Positions 1 to 7,821 of a DNA stretch of 64,000 bases are shown piece by piece. How positions within the stretch are numbered: the stretch's first letter is position 1; every line of letters begins with the position of its first letter. Source of the stretch: Gammaproteobacteria bacterium (GTDB lineage Bacteria; Pseudomonadota; Gammaproteobacteria; HK1); NCBI GenBank assembly GCA_022824305.1, contig JAJEAD010000023.1, forward strand, positions 1 to 64,000. Direction: 5' to 3'. The notes below the pieces were generated by a model. It searched no databases and was not told where the DNA came from. It was given only the letters and a program-made list of their open reading frames with translations. The translations under genes were made by a program, and so were the position numbers.

Positions 1-444
1 CTTCTCGGTGTTGTAGGCGAAGGAGGTGACCCCCCACACCCAGGCCACGCCGTGCACGCTGCCGTCGCAGTTCAGCATCGGCGAGTCGCGCATGTTGTCG
101 GAGAGGTCGCCGAAGTTGCTGATCAAGTTCGCGTCGATCGGCTGAATCAGCCCTTCGCTGGCCGCATTGCAGGTGAAGGCGCTGTTGATGAGCACCACGT
201 CGTAGGCGCCCGGGCTGGTGCGCAGCTTGGTGAGCATCTCCTGCTCGGAGTTGAAGTTGTCGTGGACGACCTTGAATCCGGTGCGTTCCTCGAAGATCTG
301 CACCGCCCACTCTTCGTCCGTGCCGTAGCCCTGCCAGTTGAGCACGCGCAGCTCTCCCGCCGCATGCACGACGCCGGCCATGACGCCGAGCATCGCCCCT
401 CCCAGAATCGCCGCCCATCGCGGGCGCTTCGTTGACCGCCTCAT
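1..444 (-). CDS. ABC transporter substrate-binding protein, spermidine/putrescine (PotD) type, 5' part only
   Basis: Periplasmic binding component of a polyamine-type ABC importer. The gene reads leftwards and leaves the window, so only about 148 N-terminal residues are visible. They comprise a basic start (MRRSTKR), a hydrophobic signal peptide ending near VVHAA, then the family opening with LRVLNWQGYGTDEEW, a glutamate-rich helix and the AYDVVLINSAF strand expected in the first lobe of PotD-like proteins. The ATG at 442-444 is preceded by a GGGGAGGG ribosome binding site. The ATPase and permease genes would lie outside the window. Substrate is inferred from family only; gamma-aminobutyrate or other amine binding is equally possible. 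Confidence 0.85.
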   Translation of the reverse strand, partial: MRRSTKRPRWAAILGGAMLGVMAGVVHAAGELRVLNWQGYGTDEEWAVQIFEERTGFKVVHDNFNSEQEMLTKLRTSPGAYDVVLINSAFTCNAASEGLIQPIDANLISNFGDLSDNMRDSPMLNCDGSVHGVAWVWGVTSFAYNTEK

Positions 445-577
445 GGCGCTACCCTCCCCATTTTCTGCGTTTGCGGGATCTCGCCCTCCCATCGCGCCGC
501 ATCGCAGGCGGCAAGACGAGGGCCGAGCGTCGCCGCTCATTTATCCGAATCACCGGATCAGGTCAACTGAGCCCGGT

Positions 578-589
578 GGCTCGCGAGCC
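578..589. terminator. 12-bp palindrome downstream of the SDR gene, possible terminator
   Basis: GGCTCGCGAGCC is a perfect palindrome lying about 30 bp past the stop of the leftward SDR gene and before the binding-protein gene. It could form a short GC stem on the transcript. There is no T tract, so a termination role is only a guess. The rest of 445-618 holds nothing else that I recognise. Confidence 0.25.
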
Positions 590-618
590 GGGATCCCCGT
601 CGGTTCGGGGCCGTGGCA

Positions 619-1365
619 TCAACCGCGCCCGATGAAGGGCATCTTCGTCGCCATCACCGTCATGAACTGCACGTTGGCGTCCAGCGGCAGGCTTGCCATG
701 TAGACGATCGCCCGCCCCACGTCCCGGACGTCCATCGTCGGCTCCGGGGCGGTGGTGCCGTCGGCCTGAGGCACGCCCTCCCCCATCCTCTCCGTCATCT
801 CGGTGAGCGCATTGCCGATGTCGAGCTGCCCGCATGCGATGTCGTACTTGCGCCCGTCGAGGGCGGTGGCCTTGGTGAGCCCGGTGACCGCATGCTTGGT
901 GGAGGTGTAGGGGGCGGAGTTGGGACGGGGCCGGTCGGCGGAGACCGAGCCGTTGTTGATGATGCGTCCGCCCCGCGGCGACTGCGCCTTCATCATCCGG
1001 AAGGCCTCCTGGGTGCACAGGAACATGCCGGTGAGATTGACGGCTACCACCGCCATCCAGTCCTCGTAGGGAATGTCCTCGAGCGGCACCGGAGGACCGC
1101 CGATGCCGGCGTTGTTGAAGAGCACGTCGAGGCGGCCGAAGCGCTCTTTCGTCGTCGCGAAGAGCGCCCGCACTGCCTCGGGGTCGCCGATATCGGTGGG
1201 CACCGGCAGGATGCGCTCCGCGGCGGCGCCCGCGGATTGCTTCACCTCCTCGAGCGGCGCGGCGCGCCGGCCCGCGACCACCACCGAGTAACCGTCCTCG
1301 GCCAGGGAGAGCGCCGCGCATCGGCCCACGCCGCTTCCCCCGCCGGTCACCATCGCAACTTTCAT
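619..1365 (-). CDS. Short-chain dehydrogenase/reductase (SDR)
   Basis: Classical NAD(P)-dependent oxidoreductase of 248 residues, the normal size for the family. It has the nucleotide-binding TGGGSGVG at residues 7-14, the NNAGIGG structural motif near residue 85, a serine in NNGSVSA and the catalytic YTSTK around residues 152-156. A basic pair (GRR) at the end of the second strand suggests NADP preference. The start is supported by GAGGGACG seven bases upstream. It lies 36 bp downstream of recD2 on the same strand but has no obvious functional tie to it. Substrate cannot be told from sequence. Confidence 0.9.
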   Translation of the reverse strand: MKVAMVTGGGSGVGRCAALSLAEDGYSVVVAGRRAAPLEEVKQSAGAAAERILPVPTDIGDPEAVRALFATTKERFGRLDVLFNNAGIGGPPVPLEDIPYEDWMAVVAVNLTGMFLCTQEAFRMMKAQSPRGGRIINNGSVSADRPRPNSAPYTSTKHAVTGLTKATALDGRKYDIACGQLDIGNALTEMTERMGEGVPQADGTTAPEPTMDVRDVGRAIVYMASLPLDANVQFMTVMATKMPFIGRG

Positions 1366-1401
1366 GAACGTCCCTCGACGAGCCGGAACCCGGCGAACAT
1401 G

Positions 1402-3630
1402 TTAGCCCGCATCGCCCGCGGCGGCATGCGAGCCGGGGCCGCCCAGCCACTCTTCCAGCTTCGACCAGCGCCGGCGGCCCGCGACCGACTTGACGGCGAT
1501 GGCGAGCGCGCGGCGCTGCCCCACCAGCACCACCAGGCGCCGGCCCCGGGTCACTCCGGTGTAGAGCAGGTTGCGCTGCAGCATGACGTAGTGCTGCTTC
1601 ATCATCGGAATCACGACCGCGGAGTACTCCGAGCCCTGGCTCTTGTGGATGGTGGTGGCGTAGGCGGGCACCAGGGCGTCGAGCTCGCCGAAGGCGTAGA
1701 CGAGGCGCCGGCCGTCGAAACGGGCGCTCACTTCACCCTGCTCGGGGTCGACGTCCTCGATGTAGCCGATATCCCCGTTGTAGACCTCCTTGTCGTAGTC
1801 GTTCTCGATCTGCATCACCTTGTCGCCGCCGGCGAAGGTCCAGCCGAATCGCTCGATCCGCCGGGAACCGGAGGGGTTGAGCACGGCCTGGAGCTCGATG
1901 TTGAGCGACCTCGCCCCCACTCCCCCGCGGTTCATCGGGCACAGCACCTGGATGTCGCGGACCGGATCGAGCCCGAAGCGGCGCGGCATGCGCACCGACA
2001 CCAGCTCGATGACCTTCTGCACCGCATCGTCGGGCTCATCGGCCGGCACGAAGTAGAAGTCGCTGTCGCCTTCCGGGGGATCGAGGTCCGGAAGCACTCC
2101 CTCGTTGATGCAGTGCGCGCTCACGATGATCCGGCTGCGGGCGGCCTGCCGGAACACTTCGGTGAGCCGCACAACCGGAAATGCGCCGCCCGCGATCATG
2201 TCCGCCAGCACCTGCCCCGGCCCCACGGAAGGAAGCTGGTCCACGTCGCCGACCACGAGCAGCGCCGAGCTCTCGGGCAGGGCCCGCACGAGGGCGTGCA
2301 TCAGCGGCACGTCGACCATGGAGACCTCGTCGACCACGAGCAGGTCGCAGTCGAGGGGATTTCCGGCGTTGCGCTTGAAGCCGCCGCTTCTCGGGTCGAC
2401 CTCGAGGAGGCGGTGGATGGTCTTCGCTTCCCGGCCGGTCGCCTCGCTCATGCGCCGCGCCGCCCGCCCGGTCGGCGCGGCGAGCGCGACCCTGACCCGC
2501 TTGACCGAGAGAATGCCGAGAATGGCGTTGACGATGGTGGTCTTGCCCACTCCCGGTCCTCCGGTGATCACCATGACCTTGGCGCCGAGCGCGGTGGCGA
2601 CCGCCTCGCGCTGGCTCTCGGCCAGCGCGAGGCCGGTGCGCTCCTCGATCCAGGGAATCGCCTTGTCCGGCGCGATGCGCGGCCAGGGGAGCACGCCGCG
2701 GACGAGCGCCCGCAGGCGCTCGGCAATGCCCTTCTCCGCGCCGTGCAGCCCCGCGAGGAAGACACAGGGCGTGTCTCCGACACGGTCCGCGATCACCGTC
2801 CGGTCGTGGAGCTCGAGGTCGAGCGCAGTGGAGACGAGCTCCTCCGGGACCTCGAGCAGGGCCGCGGCGCGGGGCAGCAGGTCGCCGTGCGGCAGGCCGC
2901 AGTGCCCTTCGTCCATCGCCTCGCCGAGCGCGAAGGCAATGCCGGCCCGCACCCGCACCATCGCGGTCTTCTCGAGCCCCAGGCGCATCGCGATGGTGTC
3001 CGCGGTCTTGAAGCCGATGCCGCGCACGTCCCGGGCGAGGCGGTAGGGGTTCTCCGTCATCACCTCCACCGCGTCGGCGCCGTAGGTCCGGAAGATGCGC
3101 ACGGCACGCGCGGTGCCCACCCCGTGGCCGTGCAGGAACACCATGATCTCGCGCACCGCCTTCTGCTCGGCGTAGGCGGCCGTGATGCGTTTCGCGCGCA
3201 CCGGGCCGATGCCCTCGACCTCGCGCAGGCGCGCCGGCTTCTTCTCGATGACGTCGAACACCCGCTCCCCGAAGGCGCGCACCAGCTTCTTCGCGTAGAC
3301 CGGGCCGATGCCGTGAATCATCCCCGAACCGAGGTACTTCTCGACCCCGTCTATCGAGCTCGGCTGGGTCGTCTGGAGAAATCGGGCCCGAAACTGCGGA
3401 CCGTGGGTGCGGTCGTTCACCCACTCCCCGGATGCCGTCACCCACTCTCCGGCCGCGACCGTCGCGGCGTGGCCGACCACGGTGACGAGGTCGCGGTGCG
3501 AGCGCACCTTGACGCGAAGGACGCAGAAGCCCGAGTCCTCGCCGTGGAAGGTGACCCGCTCGATGAGCCCGGCGATCCGCTCGGACGGGCCTGATTCCGC
3601 CGTCCGCTTCCGCATCCCTTCAGCCCGCAT
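1402..3630 (-). CDS. recD2: ATP-dependent 5'-3' DNA helicase, RecD2/YrrC family
   Basis: Superfamily 1B helicase of 742 residues, the usual length of the RecBC-independent RecD2 family. Order: N-terminal OB-like domain (GLIERVTFHGEDSGFCVLRV), tandem helix-hairpin-helix motifs (GIGPVYAKK, VEGIGPVRAKR), Walker A GGPGVGKTT near residue 355, DEVSMVD Walker B, the DQLPSVGPG motif III, and C-terminal ATTIHKSQGSEY and YTGVTRGRR motifs. All helicase motifs are intact. RecD2 acts in repair and replication-fork processing rather than as part of RecBCD. Two in-frame ATGs (3630 and 3615) are possible starts; neither has a well-spaced ribosome binding site. Confidence 0.93.
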   Translation of the reverse strand: MRAEGMRKRTAESGPSERIAGLIERVTFHGEDSGFCVLRVKVRSHRDLVTVVGHAATVAAGEWVTASGEWVNDRTHGPQFRARFLQTTQPSSIDGVEKYLGSGMIHGIGPVYAKKLVRAFGERVFDVIEKKPARLREVEGIGPVRAKRITAAYAEQKAVREIMVFLHGHGVGTARAVRIFRTYGADAVEVMTENPYRLARDVRGIGFKTADTIAMRLGLEKTAMVRVRAGIAFALGEAMDEGHCGLPHGDLLPRAAALLEVPEELVSTALDLELHDRTVIADRVGDTPCVFLAGLHGAEKGIAERLRALVRGVLPWPRIAPDKAIPWIEERTGLALAESQREAVATALGAKVMVITGGPGVGKTTIVNAILGILSVKRVRVALAAPTGRAARRMSEATGREAKTIHRLLEVDPRSGGFKRNAGNPLDCDLLVVDEVSMVDVPLMHALVRALPESSALLVVGDVDQLPSVGPGQVLADMIAGGAFPVVRLTEVFRQAARSRIIVSAHCINEGVLPDLDPPEGDSDFYFVPADEPDDAVQKVIELVSVRMPRRFGLDPVRDIQVLCPMNRGGVGARSLNIELQAVLNPSGSRRIERFGWTFAGGDKVMQIENDYDKEVYNGDIGYIEDVDPEQGEVSARFDGRRLVYAFGELDALVPAYATTIHKSQGSEYSAVVIPMMKQHYVMLQRNLLYTGVTRGRRLVVLVGQRRALAIAVKSVAGRRRWSKLEEWLGGPGSHAAAGDAG

Positions 3631-3828
3631 TCCCTGCCGCGAGACGAGATCGCCACGCCACTCGGTGGAGCACCGTCAACGCCGCCCACCGCACATGTCG
3701 CCACTCGCTTCTCGGGATTCGTTCAGGCTTCGAATCGTCGCGCAACTCTCGATTTGACGAAGACGGCTCCCCGTTTCCATACGAGGGTTCGGATGGTCGG
3801 ACTCTGGCGCGTCTTTCGCGTCGTTCTC

Positions 3829-4230
3829 TCATTCGGGCTTTGCGGCCGGCGTGCGAGTGGCGGAGCCAAGGCGTCGATCGAAGGTCATGACGCGACCGAC
3901 GCCACGCCGCCGGCAACTCGCGAGATGGCAGAGATCTCTCGCTCCCAGTGCGGGATGGCTTTCGTGGAGCTGCCTTGCCAGCCTCAGGTCCGCCTCTTCC
4001 AGCGGCCACACTTCGACATCGGCCCTGGCCACGAGCGTCATCGCAGCGTCGAGGGTCTCAAGCCTGCCGACCGGCAGATAGGCATGGGCCAACTCCTGCA
4101 GGACTTCCGCCGAAGTGCACAGACGGGTGCCGCGCCGGCTCGACGTGGCAAAGAACTCCCGGGCAGGCGCCTGCAGCGGATGCGGCCGTCCTACGGCGTA
4201 CATGAAGACATTCGTGTCGACGAAAGTCAT
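3829..4230 (-). CDS. PIN-domain toxin, VapC-like ribonuclease
   Basis: Probable toxin of a type II toxin-antitoxin pair, 133 residues. The PIN acidic residues are present: D5 in MTFVDTN, the glutamate in SAEVLQELAH, the aspartate in ALGARDLCHLAS and the last one in MTFDRRL. These would bind Mg2+ for RNA cleavage. The start codon overlaps the antitoxin stop by ATGA, so translation is coupled and the antitoxin is made first. The pair sits alone between recD2 and the decayed helicase locus, as toxin-antitoxin pairs often do in accessory DNA. The RNA target is unknown. Confidence 0.88.
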   Translation of the reverse strand: MTFVDTNVFMYAVGRPHPLQAPAREFFATSSRRGTRLCTSAEVLQELAHAYLPVGRLETLDAAMTLVARADVEVWPLEEADLRLARQLHESHPALGARDLCHLASCRRRGVGRVMTFDRRLGSATRTPAAKPE

Positions 4231-4502
4231 GTGCCGGCCAGGCTTCGCCGGCGTGACTCCGCGATGACGCTCAAGTGCTCGTCCCAGTCCGGCTCTCGCT
4301 CGGGGCCTTCCAATGCGTCGCAGGCCAGGAAGAACGCCTCCACGGCCGCCGGGGACGTGAAGCGGTCGGCGCGTTGTCGGTTCTCGAGCCGCTCACGGGC
4401 CGCGGCTCTCAGCCAGGCGCTCAACGTCAGGCCCTCTCCACGCGCCTGGCGAACGAAGCGATCGCGATCCTCATCCGGGATGATCAGCTGGACCCTGGCC
4501 AT
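4227..4502 (-). CDS. Antitoxin of the PIN-domain toxin (ribbon-helix-helix-like)
   Basis: 91-residue partner of the downstream PIN toxin. The N terminus (MARVQLIIPDEDRDRFVRQARGE then LTLSAWLRAAARERLE) fits a beta strand plus two helices of a ribbon-helix-helix DNA-binding domain. The C-terminal half, acidic with EREPDWDEH, would bind the toxin. I chose ATG 4502 because the protein homology pattern begins there and because a palindromic operator lies 26 bp upstream. A longer in-frame reading to 4592 would run through that operator. Autorepression by the antitoxin or the complex is inferred from this arrangement. Confidence 0.82.
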   Translation of the reverse strand: MARVQLIIPDEDRDRFVRQARGEGLTLSAWLRAAARERLENRQRADRFTSPAAVEAFFLACDALEGPEREPDWDEHLSVIAESRRRSLAGT

Positions 4503-4527
4503 CGCATGCACCACGCCTTCACAACTG

Positions 4528-4546
4528 TGTGTATGAATCATACACA
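4528..4546. promoter_or_regulatory. 19-bp palindromic operator of the toxin-antitoxin operon
   Basis: TGTGTATGAATCATACACA is a perfect inverted repeat of two 9-bp arms around one central A. It ends 26 bp before the antitoxin ATG. On the coding strand the arm contains TATGAT, a possible -10 hexamer, so repressor binding would block the promoter. The position and symmetry fit an autoregulatory site for a ribbon-helix-helix antitoxin; binding itself is inferred. Confidence 0.7.
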
Positions 4547-4596
4547 ATAGAATTCGGCGGGAGAACCTGCATGTTCGGCGCGCGGCAGACACCAGT

Positions 4597-4660
4597 GCGG
4601 CCCCTCGTACTTGCGGATGTCTCCCGAGCGCCGGTCAGCGCGGACCTCTGCCTTGCTGAA
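4597..4660 (+). repeat. Imperfect 64-bp direct repeat, left copy
   Basis: This 64-bp stretch matches 7576-7639 at 55 of 64 positions with no gaps, in the same orientation. On the minus strand both copies can be read as FSKAEVRA-RRSG-I. The left copy stays open beyond that for about 20 codons (ending near the toxin-antitoxin operator) while the right copy hits a stop. It may be the end of a duplicated or mobile gene fragment. The rest of 4503-4870 holds only the operator and no gene I recognise. Confidence 0.7.
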
Positions 4661-4870
4661 CCGCGTCGATGCCCGTTGCGTGGCCACTCGGTTCGGGTTT
4701 TCCATTCCTCATCCGGTCGAGAGTGGCCGCTAACTCGACATCTCGGACATGTACTCCGAATATTCAAGCTCACGTGCACCGATGCCGAGGAATCCGGGGC
4801 GGTAGCACGGGCATCGGAGCAGAATCGCCGTGAGTGCAAACATGAGCCCAGACGAGCGCTCGGTCCCCAA

Positions 4871-5116
4871 GTGATGTACGACGGCAACCGTGCCCTGGAG
4901 CTGCTGCGGTCGGGCACGGGACGACACGACGCCGAGTTCCGCGAAGGGCAGGAGGACTCCGTCCGCCATGTCGTGGATGGTCACGGCCGGCTCCTCGTGG
5001 TGCAGAAGACCGGCTGGGGAAAGAGCCTTGTCTACTTCATCGCAACCAGGCAGCTACGCTCGCACGGAAGCGGAGAGGTATGGCCGCTCGCCCTCGCTGA
5101 CACGAGTCAGGGATGA
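4871..5116 (+). pseudogene. Gutted RecQ-type helicase-phosphoribosyltransferase gene (internal deletion)
   Basis: About 80 residues remain of what is normally a protein of several hundred. From GTG 4871 or ATG 4874 the product starts like the N terminus of RecQ-like helicases: RALELLRSGTGRHDAEFREGQ (motif 0 region) then LLVVQKTGWGKS, a Walker A loop. It then jumps to [13 protein letters not shown] and stops. From memory that tail resembles the last strand of phosphoribosyltransferase domains fused to some actinobacterial RecQ-like helicases. The stop overlaps the dprA-like start by ATGA, so both natural ends seem kept while helicase motifs Ia-VI and the middle are gone. Inference: in-frame internal deletion, inactive helicase. 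Confidence 0.65.
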
Positions 5117-6528
5117 TGAGGATGGAAATCTCATCCAACGCGCAGGCGATACTTCTCCTGACCGCGCCGCTGATCGTTGGACGGAACAGGACCTCCGCCA
5201 ATCCCCTGAGCGCTGCGGAGTACCGCCGCCTCGCGCGCCGGCTCCGGGAGCTCGAGCGCCAGCCCTCCGATCTACTCGAGTCCGGCGCAGAGGAACTGAT
5301 TGGGGAATGCTGCTCGGACTGGGATTCCGAACGGCTCGAACGACTGCTCGGACGGGGATTTCTCCTCAGTCAGGCGATGGAACGCTGGCGGACACGATCG
5401 ATCTGGGTTGTGAGCCGCGCCGATTCCCGTTACCCCCGACGCTTGAAGAAGCGCCTCGGAGAAATCGCCCCCCCGATCCTTTACGGCGGTGGTGACGCGG
5501 CAATTCTGGATACCGGTGGTCTGGCAGTCATCGGCTCCCGCGATGTGGATGACACATTGATCGAGTACACCGAAGAAGTGGGGCAACTCGCCGCTTCGGC
5601 GCGACGCACCTTGGTGTCGGGTGGCGCCAGAGGTGTTGATCAAGCTGCGATGCGCGGCGCGTTGCAAGCAGGCGGGCATGTGGCGGGCGTTCTGGCCGAC
5701 GGCCTCGAAAAGGCGGTGATGCGCAGGGAGCATCGCGACGCACTCTTGGACGGGCGCCTGGTCCTGGTGAGTCCGTATGACCCGGCCGTCCGTTTTCACG
5801 TCGGACATGCCATGCAGCGCAACAAGCTGATCTATGCACTCTCGGATGCAGCGTTGGTGGTCAGCTCCGACTACGAAAAAGGGGGCACTTGGACCGGAGC
5901 AACCGAACAGCTCGACAAGCTGCGATTCGTTCCCGTGTTTGTCCGTGCCGACAGCAGGACGGGGAAGGGTCTGGAAGCGCTTCGGAGGCGCGGAGCCTTA
6001 GCGTGGCCGAATCCGACAACACCCAAAGCTCTTGGAGAGAGCCTGGACGCGCCGACAGCGCCGGGATACGCAGCTCCCCGGCAGCGGACGCTCTCGCCGG
6101 AGATTCGCGACGAAGCGCCACCTATCGACGACTCTCGAAAGGCCGAGTCCGCGTCAACCGCGCCCGACACGAATGCGACAGCCTGTTCATCGCCTGCCGG
6201 GGAGCTGTTCGCAAAGGTCAGGGAGCTGTTCGAGCGCATGGATGTACGTGGGGCCGAAGCCGAAATAGCAGAGGAGCTACAAGTCTCGAAGAGACAGGCT
6301 GACATCTGGCTGGGACGTTTCGTCGAAGAGAAAGTGAGGGAGCTATTCCGGCGCAAGGACGTCTCCTTGACCGAAGCCGAGGTCGCAGACACGCTCCAAA
6401 TCCCGAGGCACCACGCTCGGCGCTGCCTGAAACGCCTGATTGAAAACGGCACGGTCGAGAAGCACTCCCGCCCTGCCAGGTACCGCTCTACCGCCTCGAT
6501 CGGTCCTCTGTTCGATCACCGAGACTAG
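5113..6528 (+). CDS. DprA/Smf-family protein (SLOG Rossmann domain) with two C-terminal winged-helix repeats
   Basis: 471-residue relative of the DNA-processing protein DprA, longer than competence DprA (about 300-370). The Rossmann core is present: AVIGSRDVD near residue 139, [16 protein letters not shown] near 172, and [26 protein letters not shown], the family's C-terminal core signature. After a polar linker come two related units, [22 protein letters not shown] and [22 protein letters not shown], each followed by a recognition-type helix; these look like tandem winged helices. The start overlaps the helicase remnant, so it was probably translated with it. The role is likely single-stranded DNA or nucleotide sensing in a conflict system rather than competence, inferred from context. 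Confidence 0.8.
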   Translation: MMRMEISSNAQAILLLTAPLIVGRNRTSANPLSAAEYRRLARRLRELERQPSDLLESGAEELIGECCSDWDSERLERLLGRGFLLSQAMERWRTRSIWVVSRADSRYPRRLKKRLGEIAPPILYGGGDAAILDTGGLAVIGSRDVDDTLIEYTEEVGQLAASARRTLVSGGARGVDQAAMRGALQAGGHVAGVLADGLEKAVMRREHRDALLDGRLVLVSPYDPAVRFHVGHAMQRNKLIYALSDAALVVSSDYEKGGTWTGATEQLDKLRFVPVFVRADSRTGKGLEALRRRGALAWPNPTTPKALGESLDAPTAPGYAAPRQRTLSPEIRDEAPPIDDSRKAESASTAPDTNATACSSPAGELFAKVRELFERMDVRGAEAEIAEELQVSKRQADIWLGRFVEEKVRELFRRKDVSLTEAEVADTLQIPRHHARRCLKRLIENGTVEKHSRPARYRSTASIGPLFDHRD

Positions 6529-6925
6529 CACATGCCCTCGCACATCGGAGAGATCGAACAGTGCGGTAACCTATCGCATTCGGACACCCTTGGAAACAGT
6601 ACCACCGTCAGAGTGTGCACCGCATAATGCTCGACGGCGAGTTGTTCCTGAACGCTTTCGACAATGAGATACACCGTAACGTCGCTGATCGGCTTCCTGG
6701 CGTTGCGGTTGAATCCGGCGCCATTGCGGAAACGTATGCCAACGGCGGTGGCATACGGGCGCCCTGCTCGCGCTGGAACAAGCCGGTAGGCACCGCCTGG
6801 CTCTTTCCACCATCGGAGTGTGGCGAGGTGGTGTTGAGCCGGCGACATAGACTTCGGCATCGTGGTGTTCTGTGAACCGCTTTGATAGCTTTCATATTCA
6901 TTGACGACCGGGAAGAGGAACACGC
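6529..6925. other. Gap without a recognised gene, lower GC
   Basis: Nearly 400 bp between the DprA-like and the M15-like genes. Open frames exist on both strands (for example a plus-strand frame from 6615 and a minus-strand frame across the whole gap) but none shows a family pattern, a ribosome binding site or the codon bias of the neighbours. AT-rich sequence near 6880-6905 may hold the promoter of the next gene. Confidence 0.4.
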
Positions 6926-7558
6926 ATGCGAAAGCCCGCCTCCATGAAGGGCCTCGAAAAGCTTGGCCGGGTTCGGCTGTCGAGGAATTTCTTCATGCGC
7001 GACATGCTCTACAGCGAGATTGCGAATTTTCACGGAATTCCGAACGTCCCGGACGACCCCGACTTGGCCATTGCAGCGGGACAGCGCCTGTGCGAGGAGC
7101 TGCTCGAGCCCCTTCACGCCACCTTCAGCCACGTGTCCATTCGTTCCGCGTTTCGCTCCGTCGCGGTCAACGACTATGGCGTCGAGAACATGCACAGGGG
7201 ATACAACTGCGCGGCGACGGAGTGGAATCACTCCCGCCACGTTTGGGATCGACGGGATGCAGAGGGCGGCATGGGCGCGACCGCCTGTATCGTCATTCCC
7301 TCGTTCGTCGAGCGCTACGAAGCGGGCACGCCTTGGCAGGCCATGGCGTGGTGGGTCCACGACCACCTGTCCTACTCCGAAATGCAATTCTATCCTAACT
7401 ACGCAGCATTCAATCTCGGCTGGCACGAGAGGCCGAAACGCCGCATCTGGAGCTACATCCCGCCCACTCGGGGCAAGCTCACCGAGCCGGGCATGACCAA
7501 CCATTCCGGCGACCATTCTCCGGAGTATCACGGGTTTCCGAAGCTAGAACTCTCCTGA
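6926..7558 (+). CDS. Peptidase M15-like protein (D-Ala-D-Ala carboxypeptidase type)
   Basis: 210-residue protein with no signal peptide. The fragments SVSIRSAFRS-like (VSIRSAFRSVAVNDYG), NHSRHVWDRRD and FNLGWHERP recall the zinc-site layout of M15 peptidases such as VanX, where an SxH...D motif and a late His coordinate zinc. The spacing of the first motif differs from VanX, so family membership is tentative. GGAAGAGGAA precedes the ATG. It is the last gene before the right copy of the 64-bp repeat and has lower GC than genes to its right. A cytoplasmic peptidase or lysin-like role is possible; partners are unknown. Confidence 0.55.
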   Translation: MRKPASMKGLEKLGRVRLSRNFFMRDMLYSEIANFHGIPNVPDDPDLAIAAGQRLCEELLEPLHATFSHVSIRSAFRSVAVNDYGVENMHRGYNCAATEWNHSRHVWDRRDAEGGMGATACIVIPSFVERYEAGTPWQAMAWWVHDHLSYSEMQFYPNYAAFNLGWHERPKRRIWSYIPPTRGKLTEPGMTNHSGDHSPEYHGFPKLELS

Positions 7559-7575
7559 GATGGCCCATCACGTGC

Positions 7576-7639
7576 GCGGCCCCTCGTACTAGTGGATCTC
7601 CCCCGAGCGCCGACCGGCACGGACTTCTGCCTTGCTGAA
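7576..7639 (+). repeat. Imperfect 64-bp direct repeat, right copy
   Basis: Matches 4597-4660 at 55 of 64 positions, same orientation. It lies 17 bp after the M15-like gene. The two copies bracket the 2.9-kb segment with the helicase remnant, the DprA-like gene and the M15-like gene. The rest of 7559-7821 shows no gene. Confidence 0.7.
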
Positions 7640-7821
7640 TACCGCCCCCACCAGGTGAGCAAGCTCGCCCGCGCCGCGATGCCTGTCCGCCCCGGCGACT
7701 CAGCGCATGGTGCGTCCTGCATTCCAGCGGCAACCCGGCCGCTCCCGAGGGCCTCTGGCCGTGGACCGCCGTCCCACCGGATGGAATACTCGCGGCCCAT
7801 TCCCCCGAGCGGAGCAGGAAG

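Noticed and set aside
613-3594. A 993-codon open frame on the plus strand opposite recD2 and the SDR gene.
   Set aside because: Antisense shadow of high-GC genes; His/Arg/Gly-rich translation without family features, while the minus strand shows clear helicase and SDR motifs.
4743-4770. A 28-bp patch similar to 9170-9197 (23 of 28 bases); on the minus strand both read as LE-SE--SE near a stop.
   Set aside because: Too short and too diverged to exclude chance in a GC-biased 64-kb window. It may be part of the repeat story near 4.6-7.6 kb but I cannot support it.
6615-6875. An 86-codon plus-strand frame between the DprA-like and M15-like genes.
   Set aside because: No ribosome binding site, no family features, and competing frames of equal quality on the other strand.
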